Assembly: GCF_000309385.1 (NCBI RefSeq)
Contig: NZ_JH976537.1
Location: 2,186,866 to 2,250,865, forward strand
Direction: 5' to 3'
Source: Nodosilinea nodulosa PCC 7104
GTDB taxonomy: Bacteria; Cyanobacteriota; Cyanobacteriia; Phormidesmidales; Phormidesmidaceae
Length of the DNA: 64,000 nucleotides
The notes under the pieces: generated by a model
Seen by the model: the letters and a program-made list of their open reading frames with translations, nothing else
Databases searched by the model: none
What the model was told of the DNA's origin: nothing
Shown: in pieces, positions 1 through 8,530 of the stretch
How positions within the stretch are numbered: the stretch's first letter is position 1
Layout: every line of letters starts with the position of its first letter
Translations under genes and position numbers: made by a program

Positions 1-38
1 TGCCTATCTGCCGAGTTCCAAAGTTTTTTATGGGGTAG

Positions 39-1493
39 TCATGGCTCTAAGCCGCCCTGGGGTAGCATCGCGCCATTTTTGGTTATACTCCCTAGCTTTT
101 GATTTTGCAAAGAGGAAATTTCCAACTGCGCCATCCATTGATGACGATAGATCTCATAGAGCGCCATGCCTGTAGCCACCGATGCATTTAGGCTGGGAAC
201 CGTTCCCCGCAGAGGAATTGACACCAGCGTGTCGCAGCTCTGCTGCACCGTCAGGCTGAGACCGCTGCCCTCGGCCCCGACGACAATAACCGTTGGGCGA
301 TCGAAGGTGGTGCGGTGCACGGGCTGGCTGGCTTCTGATGCCAAACCGTAGATCCAAAACCCTTTTTCTTTTAGGGTGTCAAGGGCGCGCTTGAGATTGA
401 CGACCCGCGCCACGGGCAGGCGCTCTAGGGCACCTGCGGCGACCTTGGCCACCGTAGAGGTCACCCCTACCGCCCGGCGCTGGGGGATCACCATGCCCTG
501 GGCACCCAAAGCTTCGGCAGTGCGGATAATCGCCCCCAAATTGTGGGGATCGGTAATGCTGTCGGCGGCAATAATGACCGGCACCTTGGCTGCCCCAAGG
601 GCGGTTTCAATCATCTCATCGAGGTCGTAGTAGGTATGGGCCGCGGCCTGGGCGGCAATCCCCTGGTGATTGGCCCCAGCGGTGATCTGGTTAAGCCGTT
701 TAGTATCGACCTCATCGATGACGGCCCCACCGGCTTTGGCCTGATCAATGAGCGATAAAAATCGGGGATCGTAGCGAATGCGATCGTTAACCCACACCCG
801 ATTGAGCGGGCGTTGGGCCTGTAGCGCTGCCTCAACCGCGTGACGACCGTAGAGCAAATCGGTCTCATCCTGCGGCTCATCTGCTTCGCCTAAACCCTGG
901 TTGATTACCCCCAGATGACGGGCATTGGTCCCCTCATAGGCGGGTTTATCACCTTGGTAGCGGGGTTTGCCGCCCTCGTAGCGGGGCTTAGCACCCTCGT
1001 AGCGGGGTTTACCGTCCCCATAGCGGGGCTTGTCGTCTTTGCCGCGAGGTTTGTCGTCCCCATAGCGAGGCTTGTCGTCTTTGTAGCGAGGTTTGTCGTC
1101 CCCATAGCGAGGCTTGTCGTCTTTGTAGCGAGGCTTAGCGCCCTCGTAGCGAGGTTTGTCGTTACCGTAGCGGGGCTTAGCACCCTCGTAGCGGGGTTTG
1201 CCGTCCCCATAGCGGGGCTTATCGTCTTTGCCGCGAGGCTTGTCGTCGCCGTAGCGGGGTTTAGCGCCTTCGTAGCGGGGTTTGCCGTCCCCATAGCGGG
1301 GCTTGCCGTCTTTGCTGCGAGGCTTAGCGCCCTCGTAGCGGGGCTTGTCGTCTTTGCCGCGAGGCTTGTCGTCGCCGTAGCGAGGCCTATCACCCTCGTA
1401 GTGGGGCTTGCCACCCTGGGAGCCTTCGGAACGCGGGCGGGGCTTTGACCCCGAGGGGCGGTTGGGGTTGCGAGAAGGCTTTGGGGACGACAT
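39..1493 (-). CDS. rlmB: 23S rRNA 2'-O-methyltransferase of the RlmB/TrmH (SPOUT) family with long repeat N-terminus
   Basis: Predicted to 2'-O-methylate a guanosine in the peptidyl-transferase region of 23S rRNA using SAM. The catalytic part starts near residue 213 ([12 protein letters not shown]) and shows the three SPOUT motifs: [25 protein letters not shown] and [17 protein letters not shown], which form the knotted SAM site. Family members are about 250-280 residues long; this one is about 484 because roughly 160 residues of seven-residue KPRYxxx repeats precede the catalytic part (separate entry). Those repeats are highly basic and probably disordered, so they may bind RNA (inference). 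ATG at 1493 is chosen; an in-frame GTG lies two codons upstream at 1499. It is divergent from the HxlR regulator gene. Confidence 0.9.
   Translation of the reverse strand: MSSPKPSRNPNRPSGSKPRPRSEGSQGGKPHYEGDRPRYGDDKPRGKDDKPRYEGAKPRSKDGKPRYGDGKPRYEGAKPRYGDDKPRGKDDKPRYGDGKPRYEGAKPRYGNDKPRYEGAKPRYKDDKPRYGDDKPRYKDDKPRYGDDKPRGKDDKPRYGDGKPRYEGAKPRYEGGKPRYQGDKPAYEGTNARHLGVINQGLGEADEPQDETDLLYGRHAVEAALQAQRPLNRVWVNDRIRYDPRFLSLIDQAKAGGAVIDEVDTKRLNQITAGANHQGIAAQAAAHTYYDLDEMIETALGAAKVPVIIAADSITDPHNLGAIIRTAEALGAQGMVIPQRRAVGVTSTVAKVAAGALERLPVARVVNLKRALDTLKEKGFWIYGLASEASQPVHRTTFDRPTVIVVGAEGSGLSLTVQQSCDTLVSIPLRGTVPSLNASVATGMALYEIYRHQWMAQLEISSLQNQKLGSITKNGAMLPQGGLEP
930..1412 (-). repeat. 21-bp coding minisatellite, about 23 units, in rlmB
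   Basis: Counting on the protein, 23 consecutive seven-residue units of the form (G/D/A)KPR(Y/G/S)(G/E/K)(D/G) run from about residue 30 to 190. On the DNA each unit is 21 bp and the array covers about 483 bp. Units [14 protein letters not shown] and KPRGKDD recur in higher-order order, which suggests repeated unequal exchange or slippage. The array is open in more than one frame on both strands because its period is a multiple of three. Confidence 0.93.
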
Positions 1494-1740
1494 GGCCACA
1501 CCTGATACGGGTCAGAAACCAAAATTAAGCAGAAATCCTAGGCTAGCATGCCTTGCCCATTACCCTAGCATTCTGCTACTTGTGGCTCGCGGACTGCCGT
1601 GGAGGAAATGCCCAGGGATGTGCGCCATGGCTGGTACAGCCACCTACGGCCACTCCTCAAAACCAAGCAGCCACCCGTTGACAATACCGGGGGCGGCTCA
1701 AACACCTTTCAGTTCTGAAAAGAAGCTTAAGTTTCTAGCA

Positions 1741-1752
1741 TCTGGTACCAGA
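1741..1752. promoter_or_regulatory. Perfect 12-bp palindrome upstream of HxlR gene (possible operator)
   Basis: The non-coding stretch 1494-1817 separates the divergent rlmB and HxlR genes. The only clear structure I see in it is TCTGGTACCAGA, a perfect 12-bp palindrome about 66 bp before the regulator start. HxlR proteins are dimeric winged-helix regulators that often control their own divergent region, so autoregulation is plausible but unproven. Confidence 0.3.
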
Positions 1753-1817
1753 GTAACCACATCCTCGGAATAATCCTTCACAATGGAAAATGACATGCCC
1801 ATACCGGAGTGATGCCA

Positions 1818-2189
1818 ATGCCTCACCCATCCAGCGGTACGAAGCTCGATTGTCCGGTTCATCTGGTGTTGTCGTACATTGGCAGCAAATGGGCCATTCT
1901 CATTCTGCAAGAGCTGTTTCAAGGCAGCCGTCGCACCAACGAATTTTTGGCGGCGCTGCCGGGCATCAGCACTAAAACGCTCACCGCCCGTTTGCGGGAG
2001 CTAGAAAGCTATGGCCTGGTCAAGCGCACGGTTTTCCCTGAGGTACCTCCACGGGTTGAATACTCCCTGACGGCCAAGGGACGAGAGGTGCAGCCAATTA
2101 TGGCTGCACTCAATCAGGTGGGAGAGCAGTGGCTGGTACATGGCCCCTGCGATCGCCCGGCTACTCTCTACGGCCCCCGGAGCCGCTAA
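1818..2189 (+). CDS. HxlR-family winged-helix transcriptional regulator
   Basis: Short DNA-binding regulator of the HxlR family, many of which sense redox, electrophile or aldehyde stress. About 123 residues. The N-terminal CPVHLVLSYIGSKWAILIL matches the family pattern (Cys-Pro followed by GGKW-type helix), followed by the winged helix (RRTNEFLAALPGISTKTLT, then LRELESYGLVKR) and the wing PPRVEYSLTAKG. The conserved N-terminal Cys is the usual candidate sensing residue. ATG 1818 is preferred because GGAG at 1806-1809 is 8 nt upstream; ATG 1812 is too close to it. The inducer and targets cannot be read from the sequence. Confidence 0.85.
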   Translation: MPHPSSGTKLDCPVHLVLSYIGSKWAILILQELFQGSRRTNEFLAALPGISTKTLTARLRELESYGLVKRTVFPEVPPRVEYSLTAKGREVQPIMAALNQVGEQWLVHGPCDRPATLYGPRSR

Positions 2190-2202
2190 GATACCGGAAA
2201 GT

Positions 2203-2445
2203 TCAGTCATTGCTCCAGACTTCGTGGGTGAGCAGATCGCCAATGCGATCGCGCAAAAAATAGTCATTTTGCTCTAGCTCAGCCTCAATAAATGGCCACT
2301 CACGGGCAGCAATATAGCCGCACAGCGCGCAAATAGGCTGGCATCGATCTAGCGTGCCGCAGTCCACCAGCTGCTTTGCTTCGTCCCGAATCGCCTCAAT
2401 GGTGTAGTGTCTTCCGGCAGGTCGCTTTGTGGTTGTAGTTGTCAT
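2203..2445 (-). CDS. DUF4327 family protein
   Basis: Small cyanobacterial protein of 80 residues that I recognise as DUF4327 from the pattern YTIEAIRDEAKQLVDCG, then REWPFIEAELEQNDYFLRDRIGDLL. No enzymatic motif is visible. Two Cys at CALC and others at VDCG and DRCQ could bind metal or be redox active, but I know of no established function. It is convergent with the HxlR gene, with 13 bp between the stops. A Thr-rich start (MTTTTTK) is typical of the family. Confidence 0.8.
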   Translation of the reverse strand: MTTTTTKRPAGRHYTIEAIRDEAKQLVDCGTLDRCQPICALCGYIAAREWPFIEAELEQNDYFLRDRIGDLLTHEVWSND

Positions 2446-2776
2446 GGTTGTAGCCCTCCCATAGTGGATGGCAATGAGAACATTTACTTACCACCCATAT
2501 ACATAGTGCAACTACTATTCTGGGGATTGAAGCAGTTGAAGCGTATCCTTACCTTTGTTTACCTAGCGCAATACTGTAGCCTGCTACACCGTTTCAGGTG
2601 CTCCTGAGGGCCGCTATGGGCCAGAAAAATTCGCCTCGGCCTCTCAATTTCTCAATCAACATCACTTGGCATTGCCAGACCGACAAGCAAACCCATAGCA
2701 GCCTGCATTGAGGCTACAATTCCGCGAGGCTGCACGGAGTGGTTAGTCTAGTGGCGCCGAGCCTAATTATGCTTCT
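2446..2776. other. Intergenic, no gene seen
   Basis: About 330 bp between the DUF4327 start and the lipA stop. Short open frames on both strands lack start signals and recognisable products. It presumably holds the DUF4327 promoter; no strong hairpin was seen. Confidence 0.5.
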
Positions 2777-3646
2777 CTAGCGAGGGTTCTGGGCCATCAG
2801 CCGCTGTACATCTTCGGCGTGGTATGAACTGCGGGTCAAGGGCGACGACACCACCTGCAAAAATCCCTTCTCCTCCCCGGCTACTCGCCAGGCATCAAAC
2901 TGGGCAGGGGTCACAAACTCTGCCACCGGAAGGTGTTTCGGCCCCGGCGATAGATACTGGCCGAGCGTCAAAATATCGCAGTCTACGGCCCGCAGATCAT
3001 CCATGACCTGCTGCACTTCGGCGTCAGTCTCACCGAGTCCTACCATCAGCCCCGACTTGGTATACACCCAGGGAGCCAAATCTCGGCTGCGCTTCAGCAA
3101 CTCTAGGGAGCGGGCATAAACTCCCTGGGGCCGCACGCGCCGGTAGAGGCGGGGCACCGTTTCGGTGTTGTGGTTTAGAACGTGGGGACGAGAGGCCAAG
3201 ATTGTCTCTAGCGCCTGCCAGTTACCGCACAGGTCAGGGATCAGCACCTCAATAGTGGTGTCTGGAGTGCTCTGTTTAATCGCCTCAATGCAGGCGACAA
3301 ACTGACTGGCTCCGCCGTCGGCCAGATCGTCGCGATTGACGGAGGTAACCACGACGTGGTTAAGCCCCATGCGCCGCACCGACTCTGCCAGACGCAGGGG
3401 CTCGGTGGGGTCGAGGGGCTTGGGTTTTTTCTCAAAATCAATATCGCAGTAGGGGCAGGCCCGCGTGCAGGCAGGCCCCATAATCAAAAACGTGGCCGTA
3501 CCGGCTTTAAAGCACTCCCCAATGTTGGGGCACGATGCCTCTTCGCAGACGGTGTTGAGACCCAAGTCTTGCAGAATTGCCTTGACTTGACCCACTCGTT
3601 CCCACTGGGGAGCTTTTACTCGCAACCATTCTGGTTTTACCGCCAC
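2777..3646 (-). CDS. lipA: Lipoyl synthase (radical SAM)
   Basis: Inserts two sulfur atoms into octanoyl groups on E2 subunits and GcvH. Both iron-sulfur sites are visible: the auxiliary cluster motif [12 protein letters not shown] and the radical-SAM motif CTRACPYC, plus the C-terminal RSSYHA whose Ser is the known fourth ligand of the auxiliary cluster. Length is about 290 residues, normal for the family. Start: the longest open frame begins with TTG at 3664, but GTG at 3646 gives [15 protein letters not shown], which matches the usual N-terminus and is preferred. Cyanobacteria often have two lipA genes, so this may be one of a pair. Confidence 0.93.
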   Translation of the reverse strand: MAVKPEWLRVKAPQWERVGQVKAILQDLGLNTVCEEASCPNIGECFKAGTATFLIMGPACTRACPYCDIDFEKKPKPLDPTEPLRLAESVRRMGLNHVVVTSVNRDDLADGGASQFVACIEAIKQSTPDTTIEVLIPDLCGNWQALETILASRPHVLNHNTETVPRLYRRVRPQGVYARSLELLKRSRDLAPWVYTKSGLMVGLGETDAEVQQVMDDLRAVDCDILTLGQYLSPGPKHLPVAEFVTPAQFDAWRVAGEEKGFLQVVSSPLTRSSYHAEDVQRLMAQNPR

Positions 3647-3877
3647 AGTCTCAAGCCCCGGCAATACATCTGCGCCTCAATCATATCAAGCCTGGCATCC
3701 CTTGACCCTGCGGGACTAGACTATGCCCTGCGCCCAGGTTATAGCTGTAGCCAGTTTGGTTAAGACATTTCCCCAAAAACGTTCAAACGCTCGAAGGTTT
3801 TTAGATGTTCTAGCCTAAGTGACTATAGCGATAAATCCTTGGTCTAAACTGCGACCTAGAAGCCAGTCGATGGCAGT

Positions 3878-4489
3878 ATGCTGGAGCTAGGCGAGGGTAA
3901 ACAGTCACGGTCTATGGATGCGCTATCTCCCCTAAATCGCTGCTTGATGGTGCTGTGCTACACTGCCGCCGGGTTGCTGGCCACTGGTGCCTGGCAAGAT
4001 CAGGTGGGTTCTCGATGGCGGTTTGAAGCCCCCTTTGAGCGAACTCGGCTGGCTCGCCTGGGCCCAGTTATGACCCAGGCGCCCGAGAACCTGATGACGG
4101 CCAACACCCGCGTGGTAATAAGCCTCAGTCGGCGGCGGCTAACCCTTTACCAAAACGACAGCGTCCTCGACGAGTTTCCCGTTGCCATTGGCCAAGACGA
4201 TTGGCAGACTCCGGTAGGCCAGTTTGCTGTCCGAGATATGCGCACCGATCCTGTGTGGCAACACCCCATCACCAAAGAGGCAATTGGCCCTGGTCCCCAG
4301 AATCCCCTTGGCTCTCGCTGGATTGGCTTTTGGTTTGAGGGTCAGTATCACATTGGCATTCACGGCACTAATCAGGAAACCCTAATCGGCGAAGCGGTTT
4401 CCCACGGTTGCGTGCGGATGCTTGAAAAGGACGTTCACACGCTCTATGACCACATCAAAGTAGGTACCCCTATTCAGGTAGTACCTTAG
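3878..4489 (+). CDS. L,D-transpeptidase (YkuD domain)
   Basis: Periplasmic peptidoglycan cross-linking enzyme of the YkuD type. An N-terminal hydrophobic stretch (CLMVLCYTAAGLLATGAW) acts as signal or anchor. The YkuD domain begins at VISLSRRRLTLYQND and carries the catalytic motif HGTN...SHGCVRM, whose Cys attacks the stem peptide. About 203 residues from ATG 3878. ATG 3914 (MDALSPLNR) is an equally possible start, since neither has a clear ribosome-binding site. It ends 4 bp inside the convergent oxidoreductase gene. Confidence 0.88.
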   Translation: MLELGEGKQSRSMDALSPLNRCLMVLCYTAAGLLATGAWQDQVGSRWRFEAPFERTRLARLGPVMTQAPENLMTANTRVVISLSRRRLTLYQNDSVLDEFPVAIGQDDWQTPVGQFAVRDMRTDPVWQHPITKEAIGPGPQNPLGSRWIGFWFEGQYHIGIHGTNQETLIGEAVSHGCVRMLEKDVHTLYDHIKVGTPIQVVP

Positions 4490-5568
4490 ACCTGAAGGGC
4501 GACGGGCAAATCGCTGCCCATAATGTTGAGGTCAAGATGGTGCCAGGGCTTGCCGTCGAGGGCCATTTGCTCAATTAGGCTAGCCAGTCGCAGGGCTTTG
4601 AGCGCCTGCTCGCCGCCAACGGAGGGCTTTTCGCCGCCGCGCACGCAGTTGACAAAGTGCTCAAGCTCGGCGTGAAGGGGCTCAATATTGCTGGTGTAGA
4701 CTTTTTCTATTAAGCCATCCTGGCGATAGAGCACCTGACCATAGTCAGTGGAGCAGTCGGCGGTGGTCTGCCGATGAATCAAAATCTCGTTGTTGAGAAA
4801 ATCGGCATCGGTAAGCGAGTTTTTGCAGTGGGCAGTAATGCTGCGAATTTTGCGGTGGGTCACTTTGCTAGAGGTGAGCGTGGCCACAATGCCGTTGCTA
4901 AAGCCCAGGGTAGCGGTGACGTAGTCTAGATAACCGGAATTAGAAGCCCGACTGCCGCTGGCAGTGAGGGTGATGACCGTTGACCCAGCTAGCTCCAGCA
5001 GCAGGTCAATGTCGTGGATCATGAGGTCAAGCACCACCGACACATCGTTGGCCCGCTGGGAGTAGGGGCTCATGCGGCGGGCTTCTAGGGCCAGTAGCTC
5101 TTCGGTTTTGAGGACTTTGTGGAGTTCTTGAAAGGCTGGATTAAAGCGCTCAATATGGCCCACTTGCAGAATGCAGTTTGTCGCCGCAGCGGTGTTGACC
5201 AAGGACTCGGCTTCGGCAATGCTGGCGGCAATGGGCTTTTCGATCAGAATGTGTACTCCAGCCTGCAAACAGGCCATGCCCACAGTGTGATGGAGCCGAG
5301 TTGGTACGGCTACACACACGGCATCAACATGCTTGAGCAGCTCCTGGTAGTCTTCAAAAAAACGAATTCTGTACTTGCCAGCGGTGTCTAATCCTCGCTC
5401 CACATTGACGTCAGAAACTCCAACTAGCTCTACGTCCTTAAATCGGCTGAGGACGCGAGTGTGGTGCTGGCCCATATTGCCTACACCAATGACGCCGACA
5501 CGAATAGGTTCTGGCAAGTTTCGAGATAGGTGCATGTCTAGGGCAGATGACAACATGGGGTTTTGCAC
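4486..5568 (-). CDS. Gfo/Idh/MocA-family NAD(P)-dependent oxidoreductase
   Basis: Rossmann-fold sugar or cyclitol dehydrogenase-like protein of about 360 residues. The nucleotide-binding motif GVIGVGNMGQHH lies near residue 24, the EKPIA motif follows the Rossmann sheet, and VLDLMIHDIDLLLEL is the usual catalytic-domain helix with the HD pair. The substrate is unknown; UDP-sugar and inositol dehydrogenases are relatives. GTG 5568 is kept because a purine-rich GAGGAAGGA lies 5 nt upstream; ATG at 5556 or 5535 is also possible. Tail-to-tail overlap of 4 bp with the L,D-transpeptidase. Confidence 0.88.
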   Translation of the reverse strand: MQNPMLSSALDMHLSRNLPEPIRVGVIGVGNMGQHHTRVLSRFKDVELVGVSDVNVERGLDTAGKYRIRFFEDYQELLKHVDAVCVAVPTRLHHTVGMACLQAGVHILIEKPIAASIAEAESLVNTAAATNCILQVGHIERFNPAFQELHKVLKTEELLALEARRMSPYSQRANDVSVVLDLMIHDIDLLLELAGSTVITLTASGSRASNSGYLDYVTATLGFSNGIVATLTSSKVTHRKIRSITAHCKNSLTDADFLNNEILIHRQTTADCSTDYGQVLYRQDGLIEKVYTSNIEPLHAELEHFVNCVRGGEKPSVGGEQALKALRLASLIEQMALDGKPWHHLDLNIMGSDLPVALQV

Positions 5569-5872
5569 GCCTGTCCTTCCTCAAGGAGACAAAGATACGC
5601 CGACAGCTGATAGGTTGCGAACGTCAGAGCAAATGAAGAACTGAGACGGCCAGGTAAAATTACTCAGATACTATCACAATGCTTCACACTGTAAAGAATA
5701 GCGACATTCTCTAACGGAGGGACAAAGATTTTCGGTCAGACTTGGCAACTGACCCAGATTCATACCCATTTTTGAGTATTTTGCCTTTTTTTATGCTATC
5801 GATCCTCGCTTCGGCCGCTTGGTCAACTGTGGCAGTTATGCATCTGGCTAGGGAACGTGTCCCTAGAGCCGT
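5569..5872. other. Intergenic, nothing distinct
   Basis: About 300 bp upstream of the oxidoreductase gene and downstream of the CNNM/CorC gene, both on the minus strand. It must contain the oxidoreductase promoter. I see no gene, repeat or convincing hairpin. Confidence 0.45.
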
Positions 5873-7315
5873 TTAGGGCAGGGGCGCTTCATCGGAGTCG
5901 GAATGGTCTCCCGCTGAGGCATCTGGCCCGTGCTCTGGCAGCGGCACGGGGATCGATCGCACCAGAATATCTTTGAGCCTCGGACCGTCGGTCGAGAGAA
6001 CGACCCATTCGCGATCGCCAAAAACAATGCGATCGCCCGCATGGGGGATTTTTTGCATCTGGTAGATCAAAAATCCTCCTAGGGTTTGGTAGTCATCGGC
6101 GTAGGGCAGCGCTAGGTTGAGGAGATCATTGACTTCTTCGAGGTCGGTATGGGCCTTAATTCGGTATGACTGATCGTCAAGGATCTGCACCAGCTGATCT
6201 TCGTCGTCATCGGGTTCGTGAATGTCACCAATAATCTCAGTGGTGAGGTCATGGAGGGTCAACAGTCCGGCTGTGCCGCCGAACTCATCGACAACGATGA
6301 CCAGTTCTTGCCCGGTGCGCTGCATGGTGGCCAGCAGCTCGTGGAGAGGGGTGTACTCGGGCACAAAGCGGGCGGGCTTGACCCAGGGACGAATCGGGGT
6401 GTCAACGCTAATTTGCTGGCGGGCCAGGGGCTGCAAAAACTGCTTCAGTTCGACCATGCCCTGGATGTCGTCAAGGGAGTCTCCCGTGATTGGGTAGCGG
6501 GAATGTTCGGTGTTGGCCACCACATCAAACAATTCCCCGAAGCTAGCGCTCAGCGGAATGGCGTTGATTTGGGTGCGGGGAACCATGATTTCGCCAGCGG
6601 TGACATCCCGAAACTCGAAGACATTGTTGAGCAGTTCGCGTTCTTCGGCCTCAAGGCCAGGGGTTTCGGCGGTAGTGCGAATAATCAGCTGAAGTTCTTC
6701 GGGGGTGAGGCGGCTGTAGCTGACCTGATCGCTGTCCTGGATATTGGCCAGCCTCAGCAGCAGCCGGGTGGACTGGTTCAAAATCCAGATGAAGGGGTTG
6801 AACAGCCGGGCAATGGTGAGGCTGGGGGGACCCAAAAACCGGGCCACTTGCTCGGGGTAAAGCATGGCGACCGACTTAGGGCACAGCTCCCCCAGCACGA
6901 TCTGCAGGTACGCAACCAGGAAGAAGGCCAGGGGAATGGCCAGCGCGTGGGCCAGCGCCTCGCTCTGGGCGGCGCTCAGGGGGGTTTGGGTAATCCAAAA
7001 GGCCAGGGTGACGGCCATCGTGCTTTCGCCCACCCACCCCAGAGCCAGGCTAGACAGCGTAATGCCTAGCTGGGTGGTCGAGAGCAGGCGGTTAAGGCTG
7101 CGCTGCAGCTGCTGGACGGTCTTGGCCTGCACATCCCCTTCAGAGACCAGCTGGCTAATGCGCGATCGCCGCACCGACACCATGGAAAATTCCGCTGCCA
7201 CAAAAAAGGCATTGATGCCAATCAGCAGCAGCACCGCCAGGAGTCGAGACGCGATCGCGGTGGCGGGCAGCTCTTCGGGAATAACGACGGTCAATATACA
7301 GGGTAAAACGCCCAT
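5873..7315 (-). CDS. CNNM/CorC (HlyC/CorC family) membrane protein with CBS domains
   Basis: Integral membrane protein of 480 residues. The N-terminal CNNM (DUF21) domain, about residues 15-200, has several hydrophobic helices and the motif NAFFVAAEFSMVSVRRSR. It is followed by a CBS pair (about 220-345; VPRTQINAIPLS..., VVDEFGGTAGLLTLHDLTTEIIGDI) and a C-terminal CorC/HlyC domain. Relatives are implicated in Mg2+/Co2+ or other cation transport; older 'hemolysin' annotations are misleading. It lies 17 bp downstream of a small membrane-protein gene, probably the same transcript. Start ATG 7315. Confidence 0.9.
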   Translation of the reverse strand: MGVLPCILTVVIPEELPATAIASRLLAVLLLIGINAFFVAAEFSMVSVRRSRISQLVSEGDVQAKTVQQLQRSLNRLLSTTQLGITLSSLALGWVGESTMAVTLAFWITQTPLSAAQSEALAHALAIPLAFFLVAYLQIVLGELCPKSVAMLYPEQVARFLGPPSLTIARLFNPFIWILNQSTRLLLRLANIQDSDQVSYSRLTPEELQLIIRTTAETPGLEAEERELLNNVFEFRDVTAGEIMVPRTQINAIPLSASFGELFDVVANTEHSRYPITGDSLDDIQGMVELKQFLQPLARQQISVDTPIRPWVKPARFVPEYTPLHELLATMQRTGQELVIVVDEFGGTAGLLTLHDLTTEIIGDIHEPDDDEDQLVQILDDQSYRIKAHTDLEEVNDLLNLALPYADDYQTLGGFLIYQMQKIPHAGDRIVFGDREWVVLSTDGPRLKDILVRSIPVPLPEHGPDASAGDHSDSDEAPLP

Positions 7316-7332
7316 GGTCCAGTGCCTAACAG

Positions 7333-7584
7333 CTACTGGCCGCCGCCGCTAGTGCGAGCCTTCACCTGCTGCAAAATTTCGGCTTCGTTGACCAGAGTGA
7401 TATCTCCGTGGCTGGCTGAGCCCGGTTCGCGGGCCACGGGCGAACCGCTGCTGGGGCGAGTTTCTGGCTGGCGTACCCCGGTCAGCGCTTGACGACCCAG
7501 GGTAAATCCCCACGATGCGCTGACCACCCCCGAGCCAATCATGAGCGAGAGCAAAATTAACGTAAACGCTACGGCAGGGTTCAT
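7333..7584 (-). CDS. Small one-helix membrane protein, unknown function
   Basis: 83 residues. One N-terminal hydrophobic helix (VAFTLILLSLMIGSGVVSASWGF) is followed by a short hydrophilic tail rich in Pro, Ser and Gly with VNEAEILQQVKAR near the end. I do not recognise a named domain. The tight spacing to the downstream CNNM/CorC gene (17 bp, same strand) suggests co-transcription, so it could be an accessory subunit (inference). Start ATG 7584. Confidence 0.65.
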   Translation of the reverse strand: MNPAVAFTLILLSLMIGSGVVSASWGFTLGRQALTGVRQPETRPSSGSPVAREPGSASHGDITLVNEAEILQQVKARTSGGGQ

Positions 7585-7760
7585 GGCAGGGGCAAACGTG
7601 GATAGCTTAGCAGTCTGAAATGCAGCGGGCAGAAAACCAGAAGCCGAAAATGCTTTTGCTGGTCTCGGATTGAAACAGCCTCAGCTTTAGACTAATTATA
7701 AAGTTTAAGCCTCAAACAAAATTTAAGATTAGGGTTTAGACCTGCGCATACAATAGAAAA

Positions 7761-7796
7761 TGCCTTATCGTTTACCGATGGCTTATCGTTTACCGA
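7761..7796. repeat. Two tandem 18-bp units upstream of the CAU tRNA
   Basis: Positions 7761-7778 and 7779-7796 are direct 18-bp copies with one mismatch (TGCCTTATCGTTTACCGA, TGGCTTATCGTTTACCGA), ending 11 bp before the tRNA. A TACAAT hexamer at 7749-7754 could be the -10 box, in which case the repeats would be in the transcribed leader. Confidence 0.7.
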
Positions 7797-7807
7797 TAGA
7801 TAGTATC

Positions 7808-7880
7808 CCAGGGTTGGCCGAGCGGATTAGGCAGCGAACTCATAATTCGCCTCAGGCAGGTTCAACTCCTGCACCCTGGA
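7808..7880 (+). tRNA. tRNA with anticodon CAU, probably tRNA-Ile2 (lysidine type)
   Basis: Complete cloverleaf: 7-bp acceptor CCAGGGT/ACCCTGG, D stem GCC/GGC, anticodon stem GCGAA/TTCGC with loop CTCATAA (anticodon at 7841-7843), and T arm GCAGG-TTCAACT-CCTGC; CCA is not encoded. It lacks the three G:C pairs and the C1 mismatch of initiator tRNA. The anticodon arm context AACTCATAATT and the D arm resemble chloroplast trnI-CAU, so Ile2, modified by TilS to read AUA, is favoured over elongator Met. That identity is inference. Confidence 0.9.
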
Positions 7881-7944
7881 TTGTCAGCAGCCTGACGGCT
7901 GAAGCTGGGAGCCTAGAGTAGAACCTGCCTCTGCCGGAAAAGGG

Positions 7945-8346
7945 CTAAAACGACGATTCAAAAACGAACTCAGACCCAACGTAGGGAGCGCTGCTGGTGG
8001 GCATGGTGAGTAGGCTGCTGCTATAGGGGGTGGCTAGATCTGGCACCCGGATGGTGGGATCGGAGGTGTTTTGTAGGGCCATAATGTCTCTCACCGCAGC
8101 GGCAGTGGCGTTGCTGTCCCACTCGAGGGAGCGCTCGGGGAAGTCGAGGCCAAGGATTCGCTTGCCCTGACGGACAATGCCCCGGTTTCTAAAGAAGTCG
8201 CCGGAGTAGTTGGTGACCAAATCGTCCATGGCGGCGGGGATAGTCTGGGGTGTTGTATCCTGAGCGTGCCCTGCCGGGGCGGCAACGGCCGCCATCGCCA
8301 GCAGCGCCAGCGTTAGACCAGAAATATGATTTAATTGAATGCCCAT
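7945..8346 (-). CDS. Secreted protein of unknown function
   Basis: 133 residues with a classic signal peptide: ISGLTLALLAMAAVAAPAGHAQD, likely cleaved after GHA. The mature part contains DDLVTNYSGDFFRNRGIVRQ and FPERSLEWDSNATAAAV, with no catalytic motif or domain that I recognise; similar small secreted proteins occur in cyanobacteria. ATG 8346 is the start because GAGGAGG lies 7 nt upstream; a TTG two codons earlier is rejected. Monocistronic, divergent from pyrE. Confidence 0.75.
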   Translation of the reverse strand: MGIQLNHISGLTLALLAMAAVAAPAGHAQDTTPQTIPAAMDDLVTNYSGDFFRNRGIVRQGKRILGLDFPERSLEWDSNATAAAVRDIMALQNTSDPTIRVPDLATPYSSSLLTMPTSSAPYVGSEFVFESSF

Positions 8347-8530
8347 GGCCAAGCCTCCTCAACTCAGTGAATTGGTGCGGTTCCGGCGGTACTCGTCTCT
8401 GCCCTAAACCCATGCCTGGAGCCAAAAATACCCCCGGCCTGCACAAAACTATGCCGAACCGATCACCCGGTGCATGTCCTTTATAGCGCGATCGCAGAAA
8501 ACTGGAGCATTTTTAAGGAATTAACCGCCC

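Noticed and set aside
905..1522. Long open frames on both strands across the rlmB repeat array
   Set aside because: The 21-bp period keeps other frames open; they encode low-complexity repeats with no start signals, and the rlmB frame carries the SPOUT domain.
6218..7069. 283-codon frame antisense to the CNNM/CorC gene
   Set aside because: GC-rich shadow; Gly/Gln-rich product without family resemblance, while the opposite frame encodes a full conserved protein.
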